A stretch of 64,000 nt of DNA, from the NCBI GenBank assembly GCA_028671895.1, contig CM053802.1, positions 32,402,201-32,466,200 of the forward strand, given 5' to 3'. Below the pieces are notes generated by a model. It saw nothing but the letters and a program-made list of their open reading frames with translations, was not told the DNA's origin and did no database searches. Below, in pieces: positions 20,041 to 33,099 of the stretch. Each line of letters starts with the position of its first letter. Within the stretch, counting starts at the first letter, position 1. Made by a program: the position numbers and the translations under genes. The DNA is from Oenanthe sinensis. Its lineage: Eukaryota; Streptophyta; Magnoliopsida; Apiales; Apiaceae.

Positions 20041-23000
20041 CATTCTTGACTCGTTTCAACATGAAAACAACTTGTACACTCTTGTAGGATCAATCTTGGC
20101 TCATTTGAACTTGAAAACAATTCCTAACAATTTGAGGCTTCATTCTTGACTCGTTTCAACATGAAAACAACTTGTACACTCTTGTAGGATCAATCTTGGC
20201 TCATTTGAACTTGAAAACAATTCCTAACAACTTGAGGCTTTAATCATGACTCGTTCAAACTTGAAAATAGTTTGTAGCTTCATTCTTGACTCGTTTCAAC
20301 TTGAAAACAACTTGTACACTCTTGTAGAATCAATCTTGGCACATTTGAACCTGAAAACAATTCCTAACAATTTGAGGTTTCATTCTTGACTCGTTAACAC
20401 TTGAAAACAGTTTGTAGCTTCATTCTTGACTCGTTTCAACATGAAAACAACTTGTACACTCTTGTAGGATCAATCTTGGCTCATTTGAACTTGAAAACAA
20501 TTCCTAACAACTTGAGGCTTTAATCTTGACTCGTTCAAACTTGAAAATAGGTTGTAGCTTCATTCTTGACTCGTTTCAACTTGAAAACAACTTGTACACT
20601 CTTGTAGAATCAATCTTGGCACATTTGAACCTGAAAACAATTCCTAACAATTTGAGGCTTCATTCTTGACTCGTTAACACTTGAAAACAGTTTGTAGCTT
20701 CATTCTTGACTTGTTTCAACTTGAAAACAACTTGTACACTCTTGTAGGATCAATCTTGGCTCATTTGAACTTGAAAACAATTCCGAACAACTTGAGGCTT
20801 TAATCTTGACTCGTTTAAACTTGAAAATAGTGTGTAGCTTCATTCTTGACTCGTTTCAATTTGAAAACAACTTGTACACTCTTGTAGAATCAATCTTGGC
20901 TCATTTGAAATTGAAAACAATTCCTAACAACTTGAGGCTTTAATCTTGACTCGTTCAAACTTGAAAAGAGTTTGTAGCTACATTCTTGACTCGTTTCAAC
21001 AGGAAAACAACTTGTACACTCTTGTAGGATCAATCTTGGCTCATTTGAACTTGAAAACAATTCCTAACAGCTTGAGGCTTTAATCTTGACTCGTTCAAAC
21101 TTGAAAAGAGTTTGTAGCTTCATTCTTGACTCGTTTCAACTTGAAAACAACTTGTACACTCTTGTAGAATCAATCTTGGCACATTTGAACCTGAAAACAA
21201 TTCCTAACAATTTGAGGCTTCATTCTTGACTCGTTAACACTTGAAAACAGTTTGTAGCTTCATTCTTGACTCGTTTCAACATGAAAACAACTTGTACACT
21301 CTTGTAGGATCAATCTTGGCTCATTTGAACTTGAAAACAATTCCTAACAACTTGAGGCTTTAATCTTGACTCGTTCAAACTTGAAAATAGGTTGTAGCTT
21401 CATTCTTGACTCGTTTCAACTTGAAAACAACTTGTACACTCTTGTAGAATCAATCTTGGCACATTTGAACCTGAAAACAATTCCTAACAATTTGAGGCTT
21501 CATTCTTGACTCGTTAACACTTGAAAACAGTTTGTAGCTTCATTCTTGACTCGTTTCAACTTGAAAACAACTTGTACACTCTTGTAGGATCAATCTTGGC
21601 TCATTTGAACTTGAAAACAATTCCTAACAACTTGAGGCTTTAATCTTGACTCGTTTAAACTTGAAAATAGTGTGTAGCTTCATTCTTGACTCGTTTCAAT
21701 TTGAAAACAACTTGTACACTCTTGTAGAATCAATCTTGGCTCATTTGAAATTGAAAACAATTCCTAACAACTTGAGGCTTTAATCTTGACTCGTTCAAAC
21801 TTGAAAAGAGTTTGTAGCTACATTCTTGACTCGTTTCAACATGAAAACAACTTGTACACTCTTGTAGGATCAATCTTGGCTCATTTGAACTTGAAAACAA
21901 TTCCTAACAGCTTGAGGCTTTAATCTTGACTCGTTCAAACTTGAAAAGAGTTTGTAGCTTCATTCTTGACTCGTTCCAACTTGAAAACAACTTGTACACT
22001 CTTGTAGAATCAATCTTGGCACATTTGAACCTGAAAACAATTCCTAACAATTTGAGGCTTCATTCTTGACTCGTTAACACTTGAAAACAGTTTGTAGCTT
22101 CATTCTTGACTCGGTTCAACATGAAAACAACTTGTACACTCTTGTAGGATCAATCTTGGCTCATTTGAACTTGAAAACAATTCCTAACAACTTGAGGCTT
22201 TAATCTTGACTCGTTCAAACTTGAAAATAGGTTGTAGCTTCATTCTTGACTCGTTTCAACTTGAAAACAACTTGTACACTCTTGTAGAATCAATCTTGGC
22301 ACATTTGAACCTGAAAACAATTCCTAACAATTTGAGGCTTCATTCTTGACTCGTTAACACTTGAAAACAGTTTGTAGCTTCATTCTTGACTCGTTTCAAC
22401 TTGAAAACAACTTGTACACTCTTGTAGGATCAATCTTGGCTCATTTGAACTTGAAAACAATTCCGAACAACTTGAGGCTTTAATCTTGACTCGTTTAAAC
22501 TTGAAAATAGTGTGTAGCTTCATTCTTGACTCGTTTCAACATGAAAACAACTTGTACACTCTTGTAGGATCAATCTTGGCTCATTTGAACTTGAAAACAA
22601 TTCCTAACAATTTGAGGCTTCATTCTTGACTCGTTTCAACATGAAAACAACTTGTACACTCTTGTAGGATCAATCTTGGCTCATTTGAACTTGAAAACAA
22701 TTCCTAACAACTTGAGGCTTTAATCATGACTCGTTCAAACTTGAAAATAGTTTGTAGCTTCATTCTTGACTCGTTTCAACTTGAAAACAACTTGTACACT
22801 CTTGTAGAATCAATCTTGGCACATTTGAACCTGAAAACAATTCCTAACAATTTGAGGTTTCATTCTTGACTCGTTAACACTTGAAAACAGTTTGTAGCTT
22901 CATTCTTGACTCGTTTCAACATGAAAACAACTTGTACACTCTTGTAGGATCAATCTTGGCTCATTTGAACTTGAAAACAATTCCTAACAACTTGAGGCTT

Positions 23001-24720
23001 TAATCTTGACTCGTTCAAACTTGAAAATAGGTTGTAGCTTCATTCTTGACTCGTTTCAACTTGAAAACAACTTGTACACTCTTGTAGAATCAATCTTGGC
23101 ACATTTGAACCTGAAAACAATTCCTAACAATTTGAGGCTTCATTCTTGACTCGTTAACACTTGAAAACAGTTTGTAGCTTCATTCTTGACTCGTTTCAAC
23201 TTGAAAACAACTTGTACACTCTTGTAGGATCAATCTTGGCTCATTTGAACTTGAAAACAATTCCGAACAACTTGAGGCTTTAATCTTGACTCGTTTAAAC
23301 TTGAAAATAGTGTGTAGCTTCATTCTTGACTCGTTTCAATTTGAAAACAACTTGTACACTCTTGTAGAATCAATCTTGGCTCATTTGAAATTGAAAACAA
23401 TTCCTAACAACTTGAGGCTTTAATCTTGACTCGTTCAAACTTGAAAAGAGTTTGTAGCTACATTCTTGACTCGTTTCAACAGGAAAACAACTTGTACACT
23501 CTTGTAGGATCAATCTTGGCTCATTTGAACTTGAAAACAATTCCTAACAGCTTGAGGCTTTAATCTTGACTCGTTCAAACTTGAAAAGAGTTTGTAGCTT
23601 CATTCTTGACTCGTTTCAACTTGAAAACAACTTGTACACTCTTGTAGAATCAATCTTGGCACATTTGAACCTGAAAACAATTCCTAACAATTTGAGGCTT
23701 CATTCTTGACTCGTTAACACTTGAAAACAGTTTGTAGCTTCATTCTTGACTCGTTTCAACATGAAAACAACTTGTACACTCTTGTAGGATCAATCTTGGC
23801 TCATTTGAACTTGAAAACAATTCCTAACAACTTGAGGCTTTAATCTTGACTCGTTCAAACTTGAAAATAGGTTGTAGCTTCATTCTTGACTCGTTTCAAC
23901 TTGAAAACAACTTGTACACTCTTGTAGAATCAATCTTGGCACATTTGAACCTGAAAACAATTCCTAACAATTTGAGGCTTCATTCTTGACTCGTTAACAC
24001 TTGAAAACAGTTTGTAGCTTCATTCTTGACTCGTTTCAACTTGAAAACAACTTGTACACTCTTGTAGGATCAATCTTGGCTCATTTGAACTTGAAAACAA
24101 TTCCAAACAACTTGAGGCTTTAATCTTGACTCGTTTAAACTTGAAAATAGTGTGTAGCTTCATTCTTGACTCGTTTCAATTTGAAAACAACTTGTACACT
24201 CTTGTAGAATCAATCTTGGCTCATTTGAACCTGAAAACAATTCCTAACAATTTGAGGCTTCATTCTTGACTCGTTCAAACTTGAAAAGAGTTTGTAGCTA
24301 CATTCTTGACTCGTTTCAACATGAAAACAACTTGTACACTCTTGTAGGATCAATCTTGGCTCATTTGAACTTGAAAACAATTCCTAACAGCTTGAGGCTT
24401 TAATCTTGACTCGTTCAAACTTGAAAAGAGTTTGTAGCTTCATTCTTGACTCGTTCCAACTTGAAAACAACTTGTACACTCTTGTAGAATCAATCTTGGC
24501 ACATTTGAACCTGAAAACAATTCCTAACAATTTGAGGCTTCATTCTTGACTCGTTAACACTTGAAAACAGTTTGTAGCTTCATTCTTGACTCGGTTCAAC
24601 ATGAAAACAACTTGTACACTCTTGTAGGATCAATCTTGGCTCATTTCAACTTGAAAACAATTCCTAACAACTTGAGGCTTTAATCTTGACTCGTTTAAAC
24701 TTGAAAATAGTGTGTAGCTT
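20041..24720 (+). repeat. Higher-order repeat, period 2480 bp, two copies
   Basis: A monomer lacking its 40-bp sub-unit (20121 and 22601), AGGAAAACAA (21001 and 23481) and TTCCGAACAA (20781 and 23261) all recur 2480 bp apart. The period equals 18 monomers minus 40 bp. Near 24221 the second copy holds a type-b start joined to a type-a end, a recombinant monomer. Confidence 0.83.
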
Positions 24721-26739
24721 CATTCTTGACTCGTTTCAATTTGAAAACAACTTGTACACTCTTGTAGAATCAATCTTGGCTCATTTGAAATTGAAAACAA
24801 TTCCTAACAACTTGAGGCTTTAATCTTGACTCGTTCAAACTTGAAAAGAGTTTGTAGCTACATTCTTGACTCGTTTCAACAGGAAAACAACTTGTACACT
24901 CTTGTAGGATCAATCTTGGCTCATTTGAACTTGAAAACAATTCCTAACAGCTTGAGGCTTTAATCTTGACTCGTTCAAACTTGAAAAGAGTTTGTAGCTT
25001 CATTCTTGACTCGTTTCAACTTGAAAACAACTTGTACACTCTTGTAGAATCAATCTTGGCACATTTGAACCTGAAAACAATTCCTAACAATTTGAGGCTT
25101 CATTCTTGACTCGTTAACACTTGAAAACAGTTTGTAGCTTCATTCTTGACTCGTTTCAACATGAAAACAACTTGTACACTCTTGTAGGATCAATCTTGGC
25201 TCATTTGAACTTGAAAACAATTCCTAACAACTTGAGGCTTTAATCTTGACTCGTTCAAACTTGAAAATAGGTTGTAGCTTCATTCTTGACTCGTTTCAAC
25301 TTGAAAACAACTTGTACACTCTTGTAGAATCAATCTTGGCACATTTGAACCTGAAAACAATTCCTAACAATTTGAGGCTTCATTCTTGACTCGTTAACAC
25401 TTGAAAACAGTTTGTAGCTTCATTCTTGACTCGTTTCAACTTGAAAACAACTTGTACACTCTTGTAGGATCAATCTTGGCTCATTTGAACTTGAAAACAA
25501 TTCCGAACAACTTGAGGCTTTAATCTTGACTCGTTTAAACTTGAAAATAGTGTGTAGCTTCATTCTTGACTCGTTTCAATTTGAAAACAACTTGTACACT
25601 CTTGTAGAATCAATCTTGGCTCATTTGAAATTGAAAACAATTCCTAACAACTTGAGGCTTTAATCTTGACTCGTTCAAACTTGAAAAGAGTTTGTAGCTA
25701 CATTCTTGACTCGTTTCAACATGAAAACAACTTGTACACTCTTGTAGGATCAATCTTGGCTCATTTGAACTTGAAAACAATTCCTAACAGCTTGAGGCTT
25801 TAATCTTGACTCGTTCAAACTTGAAAAGAGTTTGTAGCTTCATTCTTGACTCGTTCCAACTTGAAAACAACTTGTACACTCTTGTAGAATCAATCTTGGC
25901 ACATTTGAACCTGAAAACAATTCCTAACAATTTGAGGCTTCATTCTTGACTCGTTAACACTTGAAAACAGTTTGTAGCTTCATTCTTGACTCGGTTCAAC
26001 ATGAAAACAACTTGTACACTCTTGTAGGATCAATCTTGGCTCATTTCAACTTGAAAACAATTCCTAACAACTTGAGGCTTAAATCATGACTCGTTCAAAC
26101 TTGAAAATAGTTTGTAGCTTCATTCCTGACTCGTTTCAACTTGAAAACAACTTGTACACTCTTGTAGAATCAATCTTGGCACATTTGAACCTGAAAACAA
26201 TTCCTAACAATTTGAGGTTTCATTCTTGACTCGTTAACACTTGAAAACAGTTTGTAGCTTCATTCTTGACTCGTTTCAACATGAAAACAACTTGTACACT
26301 CTTGTAGGATCAATCTTGGCTCATTTGAACTTGAAAACAATTCCTAACAACTTGAGGCTTTAATCTTGACTCGTTCAAACTTGAAAATAGTTTGTAGCTT
26401 CATTCTTGACTCGTTTCAACTTGAAAACAACTTGTACACTTTTATAGAATCAATCTTGGCACATTTGAACCTGAAAACAATTCCTAACAATTTGAGGCTT
26501 CATTCTTGACTCGTTAACACTTGAAAACAGTTTGTAGCTTCATTCTTGACTCGTTTCAACATGAAAACAACTTGTACACTCTTGTAGGATCAATCTTGGC
26601 TCATTTGAACTTGAAAACAATTCCTAACAACTTGAGGCTTTAATCTTGACTCGTTCAAACTTGAAAATAGTTTGTAGCTTCATTCTTGACTCGTTTCAAC
26701 TTGAAAACAACTTGTACACTCTTGTAGAATCAATCTTGG

Positions 26740-29700
26740 CACATTTGAACCTGAAAACAATTCCTAACAATTTGAGGCTTCATTCTTGACTCGTTAACAC
26801 TTGAAAACAGTTTGTAGCTTCATTCTTGACTCGGTTCAACATGAAAACAACTTGTACACTCTTGTAGGATCAATCTTGGCTCATTTCAACTTGAAAACAA
26901 TTCCTAACAACTTGAGGCTTTAATCATGACTCGTTCAAACTTGAAAATAGTTTGTAGCTTCATTCTTGACTCGTTTCAACTTGAAAACAACTTGTACACT
27001 CTTGTAGAATCAATCTTGACACATTTGAACCTGAAAACAATTCCTAACAATTTGAGGTTTCATTCTTGACTCGTTAACACTTGAAAACAGTTTGTAGCTT
27101 CATTCTTGACTCGTTTCAACATGAAAACAACTTGTACACTCTTGTAGGATCAATCTTGGCTCATTTGAACTTGAAAACAATTCCTAACAACTTGAGGCTT
27201 TAATCTTGACTCGTTCAAACTTGAAAATAGTTTGTAGCTTCATTCTTGACTCGTTTCAACTTGAAAACAACTTGTACACTTTTATAGAATCAATCTTGGC
27301 ACATTTGAACCTGAAAACAATTCCTAACAATTTGAGGCTTCATTCTTGACTCGTTAACACTTGAAAATAGTTTGTAGCTTCATTCTTGACTCGTTTCAAC
27401 ATGAAAACAACTTGTACACTCTTGTAGGATCAATCTTGGCTCATTTGAACTTGAAAACAATTCCTAACAACTTGAGGCTTTAATCTTGACTCGTTCAAAC
27501 TTGAAAATAGGTTGTAGCTTCATTCTTGACTCGTTTCAACTTGAAAACAACTTGTACACTCTTGTAGAATCAATCTTGGCACATTTGAACCTGAAAACAA
27601 TTCCTAACAATTTGAGGCTTCATTCTTGACTCGTTAACACTTGAAAACAGTTTGTAGCTTCATTCTTGACTCGTTTCAACTTGAAAACAACTTGTACACT
27701 CTTGTAGGATCAATCTTGGCTCATTTGAACTTGAAAACAATTCCCAACAACTTGAGGCTTTAATCTTGACTCGTTTAAACTTGAAAATAGTGTGTAGCTT
27801 CATTCTTGACTCGTTTCAATTTGAAAACAACTTGTACACTCTTGTAGAATCAATCTTGGCTCATTTGAAATTGAAAACAATTCCTAACAACTTGAGGCTT
27901 TAATCTTGACTCGTTCAAACTTGAAAAGAGTTTGTAGCTTCATTCTTGACTCGTTCCAACTTGAAAACAACTTGTACACTCTTGTAGAATCAATCTTGGC
28001 ACATTTGAACCTGAAAACAATTCCTAACAATTTGAGGCTTCATTCTTGACTCGTTAACACTTGAAAACAGTTTGTAGCTTCATTCTTGACTCGTTTCAAC
28101 ATGAAAACAACTTGTACACTCTTGTAGGATCAATCTTGGCTCATTTGAACTTGAAAACAATTCCTAACAACTTGAGGCTTTAATCTTGACTCGTTCAAAC
28201 TTGAAAATAGTTTGTAGCTTCATTCTTGACTCGTTTCAACTTGAAAACAACTTGTACACTCTTGTAGAATCAATCTTGGCACATTTGAACCTGAAAACAA
28301 TTCCTAACAATTTGAGGCTTCATTCTTGACTCGTTAACACTTGAAAACAGTTTGTAGCTTCATTCTTGACTCGGTTCAACATGAAAACAACTTGTACACT
28401 CTTGTAGGATCAATCTTGGCTCATTTCAACTTGAAAACAATTCCTAACAACTTGAGGCTTTAATCATGACTCGTTCAAACTTGAAAATAGTTTGTAGCTT
28501 CATTCTTGACTCGTTTCAACTTGAAAACAACTTGTACACTCTTGTAGAATCAATCTTGGCACATTTGAACCTGAAAACAATTCCTAACAATTTGAGGTTT
28601 CATTCTTGACTCGTTAACACTTGAAAACAGTTTGTAGCTTCATTCTTGACTCGTTTCAACATGAAAACAACTTGTACACTCTTGTAGGATCAATCTTGGC
28701 TCATTTGAACTTGAAAACAATTCCTAACAACTTGAGGCTTTAATCTTGACTCGTTCAAACTTGAAAATAGTTTGTAGCTTCATTCTTGACTCGTTTCAAC
28801 TTGAAAACAACTTGTACACTTTTATAGAATCAATCTTGGCACATTTGAACCTGAAAACAATTCCTAACAATTTGAGGCTTCATTCTTGACTCGTTAACAC
28901 TTGAAAATAGTTTGTAGCTTCATTCTTGACTCGTTTCAACATGAAAACAACTTGTACACTCTTGTAGGATCAATCTTGGCTCATTTGAACTTGAAAACAA
29001 TTCCTAACAACTTGAGGCTTTAATCTTGACTCGTTCAAACTTGAAAATAGGTTGTAGCTTCATTCTTGACTCGTTTCAACTTGAAAACAACTTGTACACT
29101 CTTGTAGAATCAATCTTGGCACATTTGAACCTGAAAACAATTCCTAACAATTTGAGGCTTCATTCTTGACTCGTTAACACTTGAAAACAGTTTGTAGCTT
29201 CATTCTTGACTCGTTTCAACTTGAAAACAACTTGTACACTCTTGTAGGATCAATCTTGGCTCATTTGAACTTGAAAACAATTCCCAACAACTTGAGGCTT
29301 TAATCTTGACTCGTTTAAACTTGAAAATAGTGTGTAGCTTCATTCTTGACTCGTTTCAATTTGAAAACAACTTGTACACTCTTGTAGAATCAATCTTGGC
29401 TCATTTGAAATTGAAAACAATTCCTAACAACTTGAGGCTTTAATCTTGACTCGTTCAAACTTGAAAAGAGTTTGTAGCTTCATTCTTGACTCGTTCCAAC
29501 TTGAAAACAACTTGTACACTCTTGTAGAATCAATCTTGGCACATTTGAACCTGAAAACAATTCCTAACAATTTGAGGCTTCATTCTTGACTCGTTAACAC
29601 TTGAAAACAGTTTGTAGCTTCATTCTTGACTCGTTTCAACATGAAAACAACTTGTACACTCTTGTAGGATCAATCTTGGCTCATTTGAACTTGAAAACAA

Positions 29701-31300
29701 TTCCTAACAACTTGAGGCTTTAATCTTGACTCGTTCAAACTTGAAAATAGTTTGTAGCTTCATTCTTGACTCGTTTCAACTTGAAAACAACTTGTACACT
29801 CTTGTAGAATCAATCTTGGCACATTTGAACCTGAAAACAATTCCTAACAATTTGAGGCTTCATTCTTGACTCGTTAACACTTGAAAACAGTTTGTAGCTT
29901 CATTCTTGACTCGGTTCAACATGAAAACAACTTGTACACTCTTGTAGGATCAATCTTGGCTCATTTCAACTTGAAAACAATTCCTAACAACTTGAGGCTT
30001 TAATCATGACTCGTTCAAACTTGAAAATAGTTTGTAGCTTCATTCTTGACTCGTTTCAACTTGAAAACAACTTGTACACTCTTGTAGAATCAATCTTGGC
30101 ACATTTGAACCTGAAAACAATTCCTAACAATTTGAGGTTTCATTCTTGACTCGTTAACACTTGAAAACAGTTTGTAGCTTCATTCTTGACTCGTTTCAAC
30201 ATGAAAACAACTTGTACACTCTTGTAGGATCAATCTTGGCTCATTTGAACTTGAAAACAATTCCTAACAACTTGAGGCTTTAATCTTGACTCGTTCAAAC
30301 TTGAAAATAGTTTGTAGCTTCATTCTTGACTCGTTTCAACTTGAAAACAACTTGTACACTTTTATAGAATCAATCTTGGCACATTTGAACCTGAAAACAA
30401 TTCCTAACAATTTGAGGCTTCATTCTTGACTCGTTAACACTTGAAAATAGTTTGTAGCTTCATTCTTGACTCGTTTCAACATGAAAACAACTTGTACACT
30501 CTTGTAGGATCAATCTTGGCTCATTTGAACTTGAAAACAATTCCTAACAACTTGAGGCTTTAATCTTGACTCGTTCAAACTTGAAAATAGGTTGTAGCTT
30601 CATTCTTGACTCGTTTCAACTTGAAAACAACTTGTACACTCTTGTAGAATCAATCTTGGCACATTTGAACCTGAAAACAATTCCTAACAATTTGAGGCTT
30701 CATTCTTGACTCGTTAACACTTGAAAACAGTTTGTAGCTTCATTCTTGACTCGTTTCAACTTGAAAACAACTTGTACACTCTTGTAGGATCAATCTTGGC
30801 TCATTTGAACTTGAAAACAATTCCTAACAACTTGAGGCTTTAATCTTGACTCGTTTAAACTTGAAAATAGTGTGTAGCTTCATTCTTGACTCGTTTCAAT
30901 TTGAAAACAACTTGTACACTCTTGTAGAATCAATCTTGGCTCATTTGAAATTGAAAACAATTCCTAACAACTTGAGGCTTTAATCTTGACTCGTTCAAAC
31001 TTGAAAAGAGTTTGTAGCTTCATTCTTGACTCGTTCCAACTTGAAAACAACTTGTACACTCTTGTAGAATCAATCTTGGCACATTTGAACCTGAAAACAA
31101 TTCCTAACAATTTGAGGCTTCATTCTTGACTCGTTAACACTTGAAAACAGTTTGTAGCTTCATTCTTGACTCGTTTCAACATGAAAACAACTTGTACACT
31201 CTTGTAGGATCAATCTTGGCTCATTTGAACTTGAAAACAATTCCTAACAACTTGAGGCTTTAATCTTGACTCGTTCAAACTTGAAAATAGGTTGTAGCTT
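26740..31300 (+). repeat. Higher-order repeat, period 1540 bp, about three copies
   Basis: TTTATAGAAT at 27281, 28821 and 30361, TAATCATGAC at 26921, 28461 and 30001, and TCGTTCCAAC near 27951, 29491 and 31031 are spaced 1540 bp, or 11 monomers. TTCCCAACAA marks only the first two copies (27741 and 29281), so the third copy differs. Confidence 0.85.
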
Positions 31301-33099
31301 CATTCTTGACTCGTTTCAACTTGAAAACAACTTGTACACTCTTGTAGGATCAATCTTGGCTCATTTGAACTTGAAAACATTTCCTAACAACTTGAGGCTT
31401 TAATCTTGACTCGTTCAAACTTGAAAATAGGTTGTAGCTTCATTCTTGACTCGTTTCAACTTGAAAACAACTTGTACACTCTTGTAGTATCAATCTTGGC
31501 ACATTTGAACCTGAAAACAATTCCTAACAATTTGAGGCTTCATTCTTGACTCGTTAACACTTGAAAACAGTTTGTAGCTTCATTCTTGACTCGTTTCAAC
31601 TTGAAAACAACTTGTACACTCTTGTAGGATCAATCTTGGCTCATTTGAACTTGAAAACAATTCCTAACAACTTGAGGCTTTAATCTTGACTCGTTTAAAC
31701 TTGAAAATAGTGTGTAGCTTCATTCTTGACTCGTTTCAATTTGAAAACAACTTGTACACTCTTGTAGAATCAATCTTGGCTCATTTGAAATTGAAAACAA
31801 TTCCTAACAACTTGAGGCTTTAATCTTGACTCGTTCAAACTTGAAAAGAGTTTGTAGCTACATTCTTGACTCGTTTCAACATGAAAACAACTTGTACACT
31901 CTTGTAGGATCAATTTGGCTCATTTGAACTTGAAAACAATTCCTAACAGCTTGAGGCTTTAATCTTGACTCGTTCAAACTTGAAAAGAGTTTGTAGCTTC
32001 ATTCTTGACTCGTTCCAACTTCAAAACAACTTGTACACTCTTGTAGAATCAATCTTGGCACATTTGAACCTGAAAACAATTCCTAACAATTTGAGGCTTC
32101 ATTCTTGACTCGTTAACACTTGAAAACAGTTTGTAGCTTCATTCTTGACTCGGTTCAACATGAAAACAACTTGTACACTCTTGTAGGATCAATCTTGGCT
32201 CATTTCAACTTGAAAACAATTCCTAACAACTTGAGGCTTTAATCATGACTCGTTCAAACTTGAAAATAGTTTGTAGCTTCATTCCTGACTCGTTTCAACT
32301 TGAAAACAACTTGTACACTCTTGTAGAATCAATCTTGGCACATTTCAACCTGAAAACAATTCCTAACAATTTGAGGTTTCATTCTTGACTCGTTAACACT
32401 TGAAAACAGTTTGTAGCTTCATTCTTGACTCGTTTCAACATGAAAACAACTTGTACACTCTTGTAGGATCAATCTTGGCTCATTTGAACTTGAAAACAAT
32501 TCCTAACAACTTGAGGCTTTAATCTTGACTCGTTCAAACTTGAAAATAGTTTGTAGCTTCATTCTTGACTCGTTTCAACTTGAAAACAACTTGTACACTC
32601 TTGTAGTATCAATCTTGGCACATTTGAACCTGAAAACAATTCCTAACAATTTGAGGCTTCATTCTTGACTCGTTAACACTTGAAAACAGTTTGTAGCTTC
32701 ATTCTTGACTCGTTTCAACTTGAAAACAACTTGTACACTCTTGTAGGATCAATCTTGGCTCATTTGAACTTGAAAACAATTCCTAACAACTTGAGGCTTT
32801 AATCTTGACTCGTTTAAACTTGAAAATAGTGTGTAGCTTCATTCTTGACTCGTTTCAATTTGAAAACAACTTGTACACTCTTGTAGAATCAATCTTGGCT
32901 CATTTGAAATTGAAAACAATTCCTAACAACTTGAGGCTTTAATCTTGACTCGTTCAAACTTGAAAAGAGTTTGTAGCTACATTCTTGACTCGTTTCAACA
33001 TGAAAACAACTTGTACACTCTTGTAGGATCAATCTTGGCTCATTTGAACTTGAAAACAATTCCTAACAGCTTGAGGCTTTAATCTTGACTCGTTCAAAC

